The notes under the pieces are model-generated. The model was given only the letters and a program-made list of their open reading frames with translations, did not search any database and was not told where the DNA came from. 64,000 nt of DNA, from NCBI RefSeq assembly GCF_042242105.1, contig NC_092017.1, forward strand, positions 17,322,432 to 17,386,431, written 5' to 3'. This DNA comes from Pempheris klunzingeri (lineage: Eukaryota; Chordata; Actinopteri; Acropomatiformes; Pempheridae). A program made the translations under genes and the position numbers. Positions 33,775 to 47,233 of this stretch are shown here, in pieces (the stretch's first letter is position 1; every line of letters begins with the position of its first letter).

Positions 33775-36058
33775 AACGGACGGGCTGCCGTCAGGGGTGT
33801 CAGACCTGAGATGTGACGGCACGTTCATTAATCTGCCGCCTGTTGCATTCACGGGTCACTAGACTATACTAGCAGGCCCGAGGAAACCTCAAGGAAAACG
33901 CACGCTAGTTTGTTTCTCCTGCTTGGTTAACACCTTGAACTCTTAGGCAACCGCCTTTTGCTCACTGGCCTCATCCTCGGCCTTAGGCACACTGAGGCGT
34001 GCGTATGCAGGGAGGTGGAAGGGGCGGCGTAAGGCTCTCTTATGTGATCTACCCACTGGCATTTACGGGCCTTCCAGGACCCCCAGGCACCCAGAGACTG
34101 GGTGAGACTTCGGTCCTGTTTGACTTGCGGCTGTCCCAGACAAAATATCCATCTCCAAAACTCCGTAAAGGATTCCTTTAAGCCTATGAGGACCTAACAG
34201 CTATAACGTCTTGCCAAGTGGCTAACACTTTTACACAGATGCCCGGGGAAGGTCCCTACAGAATTTCCTACCTTAGATAATGTGGTGTGTGTGTGTCCTC
34301 AGTAATGTAGCCATGGTGTGGATGCGCTGAAGCTTACCTCTGGGGGCATAGCGGTGTCCTCTCTTAAGAAAAACTCTGTGAGAGAGATAAAACCAACCGA
34401 AGGATTTTCTAAAAGTCTAAATTATTCTAAAATTTAAGTTTAACGCCTGTCTGTTGAAGCCTCCTTTAAAAAATGAAAAGTAAAAATTTGTAAAAAAGTA
34501 AGAAACTTAAAAATGTAAGTTAGCGACCACCAATCTAGTGAGAAGATTTTCACCTAGGACCCTGGGGGTGATATGGCCTATCACTCGCACAGGCCTTCGT
34601 TCACCCCTCAGCCCCAGGTCTACCCTCCCCACTTCATGGCCTATTGCCAATGAGTGAGAGGATCTCTGCCCAGGACTCTGGGGGTGTCAATAACAAACAA
34701 GTCAAAAGGTAATTAAGTCAAAACCCAACAAACACAGAAGTCAAATTTTAATCCAAAGAAAGGGCAGATTTTAACAAAATTTCGTGAAATTTGTCAGAAG
34801 AAAATGTCATTTAATGCATGTTTCTATCTACTACTATTGTTTAATTATTAGAAATTGTAGGTAAACAGGTAAACTTATCCTCCAAATCAGAGGCCATTAA
34901 ATCATAGCAGAAGAAGAGCGTATAACAAGATGACATAATTAAATGAGTGCCCTTCAAATTATGGAAAACCATGTGGAAAAGAAGTTGGGGGGATTATGTC
35001 ATATGTATGTTTCATGCATTGATTTGAGGAAGGTTACAGTCTCCTCATCAGTTTACACAGATGTAATGTCTCCGTCTAATTCAGTTTCTTCTCTTTTCAG
35101 GGGAGCTTTGATGATGTTTAGGTCACATGCCTCATATGCGTCATAATTTATGTTTAGGTCACATGCCTCATATGCGTCATAATTTATGTGCTATGTCTGT
35201 TTTCATCACACTTTGATGCTTTTTGACTTGACTCTGATGCTAATTTCTATATTTTGTTATCTCTTTCTTTAATTGTTGAACATATAATCTCTAACGAAGA
35301 CAGAGCCATTTACATTTACACTCTCCTTTGGTTGGTGGTAAAGTTGTACCAACCTAAGGTTGCCCTATCAGGGGAATACCCTCGGGGATTTACAGATGAC
35401 TTCAAGATCTTTTAAAGTTTTGATATTTTTTGTACTTGTTAATTCTTCTTCGTTGAGCATTTAGTTATACACGAATAAAGAATCATTTAAATTTTCAGTG
35501 GCTCTTGCTTGGTTGGTGTTTGAATTCGCTCTGAGAAGGTAACACACAAGCACACAGGTAGAGTTTTCTACTAGAGGGACACCGCCTTGCCCCCAGGGGT
35601 GAGCTTCAGTGCTTCCACACCACGGCGGCACTACTGATACTAGGGAAACGCACCACATCCAAGGGTAGGAAATCCTGTTGGTATCCCTCCCTGGGAGGTC
35701 AGCCTCTGTGTTAAAATCTTATAGCTGTTAGGTTCTGTTAGGCTTAGGGAAATCCTTTGAAGGGTTTTTTGACATTAGCGTTGGCACGTCTGCAGGTCGC
35801 AGCGGTTAACTGAGGGTGGACTGTCCAATGGGTAGTTCAAATAGGAAGGCCTTATTTCTCCGCCCTTCCCGCGTTCGTAGGCCTCAGTGCTCAAAGGTGC
35901 CTGAGGTCGAGGACGAGGCCAGTGAGTGTGGCCGCGTAGGGGCCGAATTGTTTTCCTCGAGGGCTAAGGGCCCGCTAGCACAGTCCTCTGATCTGCGAGT
36001 GCCACAGGGGGCAGGTTAATGAACACAAAGTCTCAGGTTTGAGGGCAGCCCGTCTGTT
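33775..36058. mobile_element. 2.3-kb element with long (about 500-600 bp) imperfect inverted arms
   Basis: The left arm (33775 to about 34380) and the reverse complement of the right arm (about 35545-36058) align along their length. The ends share AAC(G/A)GACGGGCTGCC. Inside, TTATAGCTGTTAGGT recurs at 34203 and 35720 in opposite orientation, and CTGGGGGCA(T/A)(A/G)GCGGTGTCC recurs near 34341 and 35588. The centre has no transposase reading frame. Looks like a foldback or non-autonomous DNA transposon; family unknown. No clear target duplication was found. Confidence 0.75.
35114..35187. repeat. Tandem duplication of a 36-bp unit
   Basis: TGTTTAGGTCACATGCCTCA and the following TATGCGTCATAATTTA are present twice in succession with no mismatch, period 36, in the centre of the inverted-arm element. 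Confidence 0.9.
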
Positions 36059-38384
36059 CCAGGAGGACTTCTTTCCTTCTTAAGTTATTGTTGTTGTTGG
36101 TGTTGAAGTCTTTCAACTCGCTACCTCTTGCTTCAACATAAAAGCTGGTGGATGCAGATACACTCATGGTCTGCTTAGCAACAGACACGTGTGATGAAAG
36201 CGTCATTGAGACAGCGGCAGCATAAGCTGTTACCTGATGTGGCAGTACATGTTTTATAAGATTAAATGAAATACCCATTTGACAGGAGACGTGTCTAAAA
36301 CACTTTGCTGAAAATTATGGCTACAGCAGTGTGTAGCCAAGCTAACCTGAAATCAGATGCTCAGTCTAAAACAAAGAGTAGATATGATAGGAAGGTTTAA
36401 TTGCATTTACAACTGTTTGTACAGACTGAAATGAGAGCTGTCAAAGCATGGCCAGACTGGCAACGCTAGTGCTCTCAATGTAAATATATATACGATTAAA
36501 ATTGATTCTTTAACCTTGAGTTTTTCACCAGAATGAGTACCATTACATCCTACTTTATCCTGCTTGTTTTTCATAATTACCATCAATGTATTCCATCAGA
36601 TTGCACTGTACGAACATTCATATTCATATACTGTAGATCGATTAAAATCACTGGAACCAGTAACGCAGCGCATAAAACTAGTCATCGCAAAGCACCAAAA
36701 TAGTAAAAGACGGAGTTTGACCATAAGGACCGGATTGAATATTTCACAACAAAGCGAGTGACGTGGAAGCACATTTTTGATCATTTGAAATAATTAATAA
36801 AGCTCAAGTTTTAGCTTTTCTTCATGTTTGTATGTTGCTTCAAAACTATTTTGAAATACAAGGTTTTGTGTGAAATGTTCTTTTGACTGAGATGTGCAGT
36901 TCGCATCATTAAAAGTTAACTTTGCTTTAGTTTTTGTGTGTTTCCAGGATGGCACTGAGAATGTTTGTTCCAACAGGAAGATACTGATGATTTTAATAGT
37001 TGTTTTGATGGCATGTTTGCCTCATTAAAAAGTGTCTCAGTCTATTGCTTTTTGCCTGCTTTTGCTCCTTTTACAGAAATATCGTCACACAACAGTTGTT
37101 TTCCTAACAAAAATACTCAAGTGCAACAGTGAAAACTCTGCCAGCTCCTCTTCCCTGTAATTTGCTGGGGAACTTGTGATGCCTGTGATAAGACAGGAGG
37201 TCATTTTCAGATATTTTTGAGTTTTTGCAATTACTCTTGGGTCTCCTCCATTAATTTCAGCAAACCAGATCCCAGCTGGAAAACTGGATGCTTTTCAGAC
37301 TAAATATAAAGACTAATGAGACAGAATTGAGCAGATGAAGTGATCGAGCTTAGCCGAGTCAATTAGTCAAATGACTCATACTCTGATTACATATACATGC
37401 TGAAGTAGGTTTTGCCCTTCTATTTCTGGTTGCAAACTCCAACTGAGTTGTGATTGAACTTCTGGAAGCTCAAGTATGCTTCAGCCATCTTCATTCCTAC
37501 TCAAATACCATAATAATGTTACAGTAAATTATAGTAATAGTCAGTGTTAGTGTGCCATACATATAGCTAAATATTATCAATTGCTGCTAAAAACCACATC
37601 CAACTGTTTCCCCAAATTAGTCATAAAAGCTCTCCTGATTATTCAAGTGTAATGTTAAAACTTCATTCAATTTAAATCAGAGATGATAGTGCAGGCCTTT
37701 ATGCCATTCGCCTCATATTTCACTTTAATAACTCCAACTAAAATGTATGTTTTTTTTAATGTTCAGTATCTTTAATCTCATGTCAGTCTTTTTAATTTGA
37801 AATCTTTGAGGAATTTTGAAAACTGAGCATTCAGAGAATGCCAATTTGCGGGGGTCAAGGTGCAAATAAATGAAATGCAGCTAGCTACTATATCCTATAT
37901 ATTAAACTGTACTACTGAGGGACTCCAGCTAACCTGCAGTGTAAATTTCAGGTAATAATTGGTCACATTCAGGACATCTTCTGGCTGTGAATAAATGTAT
38001 GTATATTTGATCACTGTCTGTTGTTTTGGAAGCGATGCTGCGGCGTTTGAGACTATATGTACAGGAGAATGTTGTCACTGACTTAAATAGATGCTTCATT
38101 CAAAGTGGATTTTTGTTTTTATTGGCTGAAGTTAATGCTTTTACAAAACCCTTCTTCTTCTCTCTTTTTTAAAATTAGATTCAGACTCCACTAAATGCAG
38201 CATAATGGGGCATCATTGGCACCACTGAATGAACATTTGTTGGAATTCTTCAAATCAGGCCAATTTGTCTCCGCTCAGCACATTTACCTCATTTGAATAC
38301 TTTAATTAGAGGATCTGCTGTTCTAAGCTTGGTGATATTCTAGATTTTTGTTGCTGTCCACAAATCTGTCAAGTATATGAAATT
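36059..38384. other. Gene-free spacer
   Basis: Mixed AT-rich DNA with no exon-like ORF with splice sites and no recognisable repeat. Confidence 0.4.
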
Positions 38385-38945
38385 AAAATGATCCCTTTAC
38401 TCCCCACATCTTTTCTAGTTCCTCTTTCTGCTGTTTCAGGCTGTTCTTTCTTCCTGATGTTGGTGTCACTTGGGATTCACACATCTAACACCACCTTCCT
38501 CTGTTGTTTGTCAATCAGCACGATGTCTGGTTGGTTAGCCATCACCAGTTTGTCAGTCTGGATCAGTCTGGCCTGACGTTCCACAGGATCTTAACCACTT
38601 TGGGAGTCTGACAATTGGACTTCCAGCGCAGTGCAGATGTTCCTGTACACTATGCCGGCCACTTGGTTATGGCATTTGGTTATTACACCCTGCTATTATG
38701 TGCTGGACTGTTTAAGGAGCATCTTTGTACAGCCTGCGCCTGGGGTCCAGCCTGGTGTGGTAGACGTCCGCCTCTATTGATCTTGTACTAAGTGCCTGCT
38801 CTTGTGCTGCCATGATTAGTGCTTCTGTGCTGTCTTTTAATCCAGCCTGACAACAGCCACTTCTTCTCTCTGTGGTCCATGCTGTGTAGGGGCTTTTGAT
38901 GCGCTCTTTGATGAGAAAAAAAGGTTCAGACTGTCTATTCATAAA
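38385..38945 (-). mobile_element. LINE-type retrotransposon C-terminal remnant
   Basis: Minus-strand pieces in shifted frames read MAAQEQALSTRSIEADVYHT, RLDPRRRLYKDAPETVQHII, then further downstream QTDKLVMANQPDIVLIDK and PSDTNIRKKEQ. This series is the end of a non-LTR retrotransposon protein very frequent in fish genomes. Several frameshifts and stops; inactive. Confidence 0.8.
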
Positions 38946-40821
38946 GGTTACAAGACCTTGGGGTGTCTCAGTTTCTTGAGATGTGCCTGTGGGAAACTGG
39001 ATCTGTCTGGTTCTGTTGACAAGATAGTGAGGAAGCGAGACCTTTTCTCATACTGCAACAGCTTGGGAGGTTCTTCTAGGCTGGTGGAGAGGGGGTTGTC
39101 ACGTTTTCACCATACAGTATTTTGTGCATTGTGTGTGGCGACCAGAACCTAATAAAATACATTCACATAAGCAACAGAGGATTTCCTTTTGTCTTACCCT
39201 TTGTTAAGACTGTTTAGGCACTACAAATGTTGTGAGCAGTGAGGAGTCAACAGTTTGCCACAGTTATCTATTTTATAGTTTGGTAATTTATTGTAATATT
39301 ATTAGTCGCACATTTTCAGGAACCAAGGAGACCAAGAGTGCATGTATTGCATCTGCATGTATTGTAAGACTAGGTGTATGCCACCTCCTGGTCCTCCATT
39401 CATGGTCACAAGGGAAAGACAAAAGCTTTGTGCTCAGAAACAGAGAAAATAAATGCCAATGTTTGTGCTGAAACTCTTCCTCTGCTTGCAAATGTCCTTC
39501 AGATTAAAAGTACCACTATAGAGTTGAGGTTCATCGGTGGAGGAATAAATTACAAAGAGCTTCAGATTGACAAAAACCAAATTCCTGGCCTGTGTCCAAA
39601 ATGGACCTGAACAAAAATTGGCTGGAATCAAGATGGCGCCAAAGGTGACTGGCTAGATATCTTCTCTTCATAGAGAAATGCACTAAAGAAATAGCTAAGT
39701 TTAACTTTGTCACTACATGTCAGCAAGGACCCGTTCTAAACCAATCATTTTCAGATTGTGTGGGAATCTAAAGCAGCAGATGGATAAATGCAATCCACTC
39801 CCAGTATGAACTCCAGTAAATGGCCCAAAATGCTTTCAGCATTCACACCAAATATTTATACACTCAGTGAAATCAATTCGTTTACAAAGGAGTTTTCAAA
39901 GGTCAGATACAAAATAGCCCACTTGGAAAAACAGTGAGTTTTTCAGACAGAAACTAATCTGACAGGCAGGCTGGAAGCACGACAGAAGACGGCTCACACA
40001 CAACCTTTGTTCAGTCACACTGCCAATCAACACACACATGCCCGCACACACACACACACACACAGACAACAGAAGAGATAAATGTTGAAAACTCTGAAGA
40101 ACGAAGCACTGAGCCAGAGATTGATGAGTCAGGGTTAGGGTTAGGGTTAGAGGTGTTTACTACACACCAAATCAGCTAACTACCGTGCAATTTCCAGCAC
40201 TCCTGTCCCCCTCCTTGTACTGTCTGATCCATTCTGAAATCAGAAAAGTGCATATGAGAGATGCCGGAATAGAGAGAGATACAGGAAAGCAGTATTACCC
40301 TGTGACACAAGCCACTAAACTTAACAGACTAACTCCAAAAGAGGATCCAGCTGTCTGATGAAAAAATCTGTCAAACTGCTCAACTGATGCTGGTTCAATC
40401 TGATTTTTGCAAAATGTTCAAACTTTGGATATATCACCCCTGCCCTAGTAGCTTCTTGTACAGCAATTAAATCTCTTTCCATCTTTCTTCTTCAGTCTGC
40501 CCCCTTTAAAACGTGTGTTTCCATGAATAAACCAATATTATTCTGTGTAACCAAACCCCAAAGCATGTTTTATCTTATTCCTCTGTGCCAATAGGCATTG
40601 TCCAAAATTGTTAAATATGCATGAAAAGGTTACATCAGCACTACAATAAACACGGCCACTGTAGTCTAATTTGATTCCATCCAAAATACATGTCCTGCTG
40701 CCATAAATACTCAGTAGTTCAAGCAACATGAAAAAACATTTAGCTTTATGAAAAAAAAAAAAATAATAATAATAGCTATATATTTCTTTTGAAAGATTTA
40801 CATCTTTAGTTGGAACTAATG
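38946..40821. other. Gene-free spacer
   Basis: No gene supported. Contains a short CA run at about 40041-40062 and three telomere-like TTAGGG units (40132-40152). Confidence 0.4.
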
Positions 40822-41070
40822 TATGGTGGCCCTGAGAGCTCAATGCTTAAGAAAACAGCACAAAATACAAGCAAATGAAGAAAACGTCTTCATCAACTTG
40901 ACAACACGTATAGCATTTTGAAAAAATGCAGATCACTGCTGATATATGTGTGATGTTGTCTGAATTTGCTAAATGCTGCGCATGTGTTGTCAAGTTGATG
41001 AAGATGTTTTCTTCATTTTCTAGAGTTTCTAGAGTAAGTTGCGGTGCCTTAACTTCTTAGGGCCACCGTA
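40822..41070. mobile_element. Short inverted-end element (MITE)
   Basis: A 249-bp block whose ends are TA(T/C)GGTGGCCCT in opposite orientation. Inner arms of about 48 bp (about 40872-40919 and 40971-41019) share GAAGAAAAC(G/A)TCTTCATC and AACTTGACAACAC as reverse complements. No coding capacity. GGTGGCCCT ends suggest an hAT-like fish MITE; not proven. Confidence 0.75.
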
Positions 41071-44000
41071 TGAATAGGCTGGGAGCCGCAGATTGGTTTG
41101 GGAAGTTTGAAAGTAGTGAAAGAAAGACTTGCACAGTGTTGTGTTTTCATGGAATTTGGTGATGATTAAAGAAATATAGAAATCCCCTGCCTTATCCTTT
41201 ATGAAAGGAACGGCATCTTTTCATATCCTGTTCTGACTATACACTGTATGTCAACAACATAGGTTGATAAGCTTCCTCTGGTCATGACTTCCAGCTTCTT
41301 CAAAGCAACATCACATAATTCACCCATACCTCTGAGCAGGTCTGAACCAGCTGGCAGCTCAACTGAAACTCAGAGACATCCTTAGACTAAAATTGCATTG
41401 TGCTGCTTGCTTATTATGGACATGCCCACCTACTAGACTTTCTTACCACTTACTCAAGCTCTCTGACAGCCAGCAAAGCTGAGAAATATACTCAGAGAAT
41501 GCAACCTTGTAGGTGGAAAATGCTGGCATGTATCACAAAGAAATAGTTATTGATTAAAATATACTTGTAGAATATCATGTCTTTAGTTGTAAATCTGGGC
41601 TGCATTAAAACAAGCAACAAGCAAAGAAACAAAAAAACATTGAATATGGGACCCTAACAAGCACAAAAACGCATGTTAAGCATATAGACTCATGTAGTTG
41701 ATTCTGTCTGACTCATTGATGTGTTCCCAACATTTGAAAAGCATATTAACATGTCAAGCTTTCCACCATTTATATCACCTTGTGTTATTTAAACCTTCCA
41801 TCTTCAGTCTACAGTTCTCCGTTGGTTATTCCCATGAGCCCGTGTAGTCATTAAACAGGCCTATTGATTTTTCTGAGTAAACTTGTGTCTTAATTGCTTT
41901 TCCGGCTTAAAGCCAACAGACGTAGGTAAATACTCGCCCTTTAGGACGTAATCCACAACTGCTCCGGTTGGAGATGCTTAACACCAAACGCAGAAGAGTT
42001 CTCAGGGCGATTCCCTTTACAGTCTAAATGTGTGAGTAAATGTGAAGTTGGGAATATTCACTTCAGCCCACCATGACTAAATTAATTTAATGGATGAGCT
42101 GCTTAAAAAATGAAGAGACATGGTGACTTTCAAGGTCTTATTTAATGTGTGTTTTCACATCCATCACTTAAAAATCATCTGTACCAGTGTCACGTTGCTT
42201 ACACAGGACCCTCTTGGCTGCCTGCAGCTACCTTTCCTGATTGACTCCCACTGAGACTGAACATGTGTTATAGAAGACGGTCATTCCATTGAACAACATT
42301 TAAAGGGTCTTTCTTCTGGATGTATGGCACTGCAGTGACTGTTCACTTAGCCTGCTAAAGTCATCTGCAGGTTTGGTGTCATGTTTGTGTTTTCCAGTTA
42401 AGAGCTGTTTTCATGGCCTTTGTTCGTAACATAGGATTGTAGAGGCGATTTTGTGTCGTGTACATGCAGGACAGCCCCACTCATTCCCTCCTCAAGGTTG
42501 ATGTGTTTTATACGCCATTTTGATTTTAAAGAGTTATTAAGATTAATAGGCTGGTTTCAATTCATGAACGTGGATCTTTCGGTCAGCTGCACAGGTTTCA
42601 TGTCGTGGCTTTTTTTCACAGTTGCCACACCTTTTGAGGATTTGCATATTTCAGAGATTATTCATCAAAGGCAGCAGCAGCGGAAGGAAAATGTCACCCG
42701 CTTCGTTGCTAGCTTTGGTCTTATTATTAAAAATGTAAACCAGATGAAACCTTCATTCAGTGGTGTATAATTTGTCCATGGGTGAAATTATGCTTCTGAC
42801 CTTTGGATCTTTGCAAATGTGATGCTTTTGGTGAGTTGGTGTTTTCCATATTGCATCAACAACAATATTTCATAAACAGAGCTGGCCTGACTCTGCCTGA
42901 CTCAACTGGCATTGATTAGCAATTTTAATGTGAATGTTATTTCCTTCACTATACATTTTTTCATCCCGGCAAATAACACATTATGATTAAATTAGTTATT
43001 ATGCATTCTATGATATTGGTAGTCTAACAACAGAAATACAGATGCTTTTTCTGTATTATTGAAGTTCTAAGAGCATTTAAAATTACTTCTGACCTTATTC
43101 CTAATCTGGCCTGATAATTAGTGTGTTTTTATACCCATTAGTATCCCAGGTGTCAGTATGTCCTGGTTTTTCATGTGTATTTGCAGCCCTGTGATTGACT
43201 GGCGATCAGTCCAGGGTGTACCCTGCCTCTCGGCCAGTGTCAGCTGGGCCTGGCTCCAGCCTCCCGCAATCCTTAAGGATAAGTTGTAATGGATGAATGA
43301 ATGAATGAATATATGTTCACACACACACACATATACACGTACACACACACATACATTGTTAAAGCTTGCCAAAGCACTGCAATGGATGTCATTTGGCAAT
43401 TCAGTTGAGTTTCTATAGGCATTTCTATGGCCATGTTATAGCATATTCTGCACCTTTTATTCTACAGGATGTTTTCTCAGAAGGTTGTTTCAGTCTGTGT
43501 TCTGTGAATGTATTGTGACATCAACACAACAAGGCATTGACATATACAAAGAATACTTATGTATGTCAAGTATTTACAAAAGCAGCTACCTAAACGTAAG
43601 TAAAAGTTCAACTGAATAACCTTCACTTGTTTTCACACGTATTGCAGAAATATTTCACCAGAAGTATCTTTACTTTGACTCAAGTACTGGAGTTGTGTAC
43701 TTTGACCACCACTGATTATAACTACACACTGTCACCTGTTTATCAAAATATAAATTAGTGATTTTTCTCCCTTCCAAGAGGTGGCAGAGCAGGTATAAGT
43801 GGTTTTTCAGCTCAGAGTGCTCTCTGCAGGTGTCATCTCAGGTTGTGAACAACACCAAGGCTGAATCCAAATGACTAGACTTCACCGCTTGTTATGGAAT
43901 TTCTTAACAGGATGTCTTTAAGTTCTTTAAGTTTTATTCTTTGCAAAGAAGGTCAGACAATCAGGCAGAGTGCAAAGCATTCTGCAGAGAGTAACACAAA

Positions 44001-45587
44001 GAGGACGAGGACAAGGTGAGAGAGCGGTGAAAAACAATTATTTTCCCATCACACCACTCTTACAGGCTTGTGGACTTTGTGGACACATTCCAGGAAGTGT
44101 GAGAGTGCTGAGGGCTGTCCAAACCCACAACTCTAGACCACATGGGGGCCTCAAGTCTGAGATTTAATTACCCACAATTCATTGCAATATGGACATGTAG
44201 TTTTTCCAATTGCTGGCTAAATAAAACCCAAAAACGTATTATGAATGTGTAAAACAATTAATTTATTAAAACTTTATATGAATCATGTAGGCCAGAAATA
44301 ATATTCAACCACATCATGATACATCAAAATATATTCTAGTATTGCTGTCTTGAGGCCTGTCTGTCATTGGTTTATATGGCCTTGCAGTCTTCATGAGATA
44401 GCAGTGAACACGTCACAGTACGTATGCTGAAGTCCATGAGAGCTGAGTCCAAAGGATGGACATTTGGATTCAGGCCAATCAGCTCCATGAATCAGAGGCA
44501 GCTTCTATGCAACCTTAGAGGCAGAAACCAGGGGCCTAAAAGTCCAAAATGAGTCACTGCTGGCCACAAAGCTTATTACTGAGTGAATCATAACAATTAA
44601 ACCTGTCGACATTTTAATCAACTCTTAGCTTGTCCTGTCTGGATTTTGCTGGACAATAAGAGGACACAATTTAGAGAGATTTTAGTGAGTGAATGAAACA
44701 AAGTGGAGGCAACAAAACCAGGATTATTAAAAGTGAGGGGTAGTCAACCTGTCAGTAGGGGAAATCTTACATTACTGATCACTGCCACTGAGATGAATGA
44801 CTTCTTTTCTTAATCTGACATGTCTTGTCAGAAGTATAATTTCAACAGACAACATGTAATTAACATAACGATGTCTATGGCTGATTCCTTTTTCTTTGCT
44901 CAGAACAGTGCCATGATAATTGGACTCGCTCTCAGTAGATGCATTTTTAAATCGGCTCTAATGACCGCACTGCAGGATTTGCACGAATGTAGTCAATGCA
45001 GTGATTAGCATCATTTCCAGACTGGCTGTTCAGAACTGGTGGTTAGTATAATGGGGGATGCCTAATAGCTGAAAAATAATAATTGGTTGTAGTTTGGGTG
45101 CTCTCCTTTTAGTCTTTATGATTAACTCTTCTTTGCCAGCAATAAAAAAAAAAGGATAATCCCACTTTTTTGGCAGTTTTTATTTGTCGCTCACTCAGAC
45201 CCTAAATGTTAAATTTATAGTTAAAGGTATAATCTATAGTTATATATGTGGAAAGCACCACTACAACACTTTATGGATGTCATGCTTTAATTACATACTG
45301 CAAAGGAACTGTGTTTACATCCTGTTATTCACCAGAGTGACAAAGGGACAGTTTTCTTGCTGCTTAATAGGAGAATATTGCTTTGCAGTCATTCACTGCA
45401 GAAGTAAATATGTTTACATCTGTTCATTTTGTGTCAGATAATGGAAATCGTGGTGAGAAGGCTTGCGGTGGAAATGGCTTTGTGTACGTCAGTGAAAAGA
45501 AGATTACTGAGTATTTCTTCAGGCTATGGAAAATGAACAAAACCCAAGCAATCAACCACATCACAGTTCTTTTGCAATCGTCACATA
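41071..45587. other. Gene-free spacer with one interspersed repeat
   Basis: No gene supported. A repeat copy at 43180-43310 is described separately. Other ORFs are short and featureless. Confidence 0.4.
43180..43310 (+). repeat. Interspersed repeat with (ATGA)n tail, copy 1
   Basis: Reads GCCCTGTGATTGACTGGCGA, then CAGGGTGTACCCTGCCTCTC, GGCTCCAGCCTCCCG and a GGATGAATGAATGAATG tail. A well-known teleost repeat (LINE-tail or SINE-like). Related copies lie at 50175-50310 and, inverted and partial, at 52622-52705. Confidence 0.8.
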
Positions 45588-47233
45588 CACTCCCCTCCAA
45601 AAGTATTGGAACAGTGAGGCCAATTCCTTTATTTTTGCTGTAGACTGAAAACATTTGGGTTTGACATCAAAAGATGAATATGAGACAAGAGATCAACATT
45701 TCAGCTTTTATTTCCAGGTATTTACATCTGGATCTGATACATAACTTAGAAGTTAGCACCTTTTGTTTGAACCCACCCATTTTTCATGTGAGCAAAAGTA
45801 TTGGAACATGTGACTGACAGGTGTGTTTTGTTGCCCCGGTGTGTCCTATTACATTGATTATTCAAACAATAAATAGCGCTGAATGTCTACGTTCAGTTTC
45901 AGATTTGGGTTTTGCCTGTGCAGACTGCATTTATAGTTAACCAACCAGGCGTAACCAACAAGAAAACCAGAGAGCTGTCCATAGGTGAAAAACAAGAAAT
46001 TGTGAAGCTGAGAGAAGATGGAAAATCTTTCACAATCATTGGCCATAGTACAACCAGTACAACCATTTGGAATGTCCTGAAGAAGAAAGAAACCACTGGT
46101 GTACTAAGTAACAGACATCGAACGGGTAGACCGAGGAAAACAGCAGCAGTTGATGACAGAAACATTGTGAGAGCTGTAAAGAAAGACCCTAAAACAACTG
46201 TTGACATCAGCATCAACCTCCAGAGAGCAGGAGAGAAGGTGTCACAGTCTACTGTTCGCAGAAGACTTCATGAACAAAAGTACAGAGGCCACACCAGAAG
46301 ATGCAAACCACTCATTAGCAAGAAGAATAGGAAGGCCAGGCTGGGATTTGCCAAAAACTCCAGAGACAAGCCTAAAAATTCTGGGACAAAGTTTTATGGA
46401 CTGATGAGACAAAGATGAACCTTTACCAAAGTGATGGAAAGGCTAAAGTTTGGAGAAAGAGAGGATTTGCTCATGATCCCAAACATACAAGCTCATCTGT
46501 GAAACACAGTGGAGGTAATGTCATGGCTTGGGCTTGCATGGCTTCTTCTGGGATGGGCTCATTCATCTTCATTGATGATGTAACACATGATGGCAGCAGC
46601 AAAATGAACTCAGAAGTCTACAGAGACAATTTGTCTGCCAATTCAAAGAAAGATGCAACCAAACTGATTGGGAGATCCTTCATGGTGCAGCAAGATAATG
46701 ATTCAAAACACAAAGGAGTTCAAAGGAGTTCATCAGGGGCAAGAAGTGGAAGGTTTTTAGACTGGCCAAGTCAATCTCCAGACTTCAACCCTGTAGAGCA
46801 TTTTACCTGCTAGAGAGCAGACTGAAGGGAGAAACCCCCCAAAACAAACCACAACTGAAAGAGGCTGCAGTAAAAGCCTGGAAAAGCATCACAAAAGCAG
46901 AATGCAAAAGTTTGGTGATGTCAATGGGTCACAGGCTTGATGCAGTTATTGCAAGCAAAGGATTTGCAACTAAATATTAAGTCTTTTCACGTTAATGTGT
47001 TTTATGTCTATCTGTTCCAATACTTTTGCTCGCCTAAAAATTTGGTGTTCCGTTACAAATAATGCTATCTTCTAAGTTGTGTATCAGATCCAGATGTAAA
47101 TACCTGAAAATAAAAGCTGAAATGTTGATCTCTTGTCTCATATTCATCTTTTGATGTCAAACCCAAATGTTTTCAGTCTACAGCAAAAATAAAGGAACTG
47201 GCCTCACTGTTCCAATACTTTTGGAGGGGAGTG
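45588..47233 (+). mobile_element. Nearly full-length Tc1/mariner transposon
   Basis: 1646 bp, flanked by TA at 45586-45587 and 47234-47235. Terminal inverted repeats of about 170 bp (45588-45757 and 47064-47233) start CACTCCCCTCCAAAAGTATT and differ at only a few positions. The interior holds one transposase gene with two frame breaks. The close match of the ends suggests a fairly recent insertion. Confidence 0.95.
45912..46980 (+). pseudogene. Tc1-like DDE transposase, broken by two frameshifts
   Basis: The N-terminal part (45912 to about 46390) contains paired helix-turn-helix DNA-binding regions: LSIGEKQEIVKLREDGKSF, HRTGRPRKTAAVDDRNIVRA and STVRRRLHEQ. The frame shifts near 46390, just before the first catalytic Asp (TDET). 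The second frame has GKAKVWRKRG, GGNVMAWACM, the second Asp in QQDNDSKHK, and SPDFNPVEH with the Glu, the DD34E arrangement of Tc1. A second shift near 46805 displaces the C-terminus, which would end ATKY and a stop at 46978-46980. No active transposase expected. It would otherwise cut and paste Tc1 DNA at TA sites. Confidence 0.9.

Noticed and set aside
33775..36058. piggyBac interpretation of the inverted-arm element
   Set aside because: A TTAA occurs at the left edge, but the right edge has no TTAA and no transposase or domain was seen.
38388..38576. 62-aa hydrophobic plus-strand ORF resembling a membrane protein
   Set aside because: It is the antisense of the LINE protein fragment (QTDKLVMANQPDIV on the minus strand).
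40132..40152. Telomere-like TTAGGG units
   Set aside because: Only about three units; too short to argue for a fused or internal telomere.
45912..46216. Antisense ORF over the Tc1 transposase
   Set aside because: Shadow of the transposase frame; no independent features.
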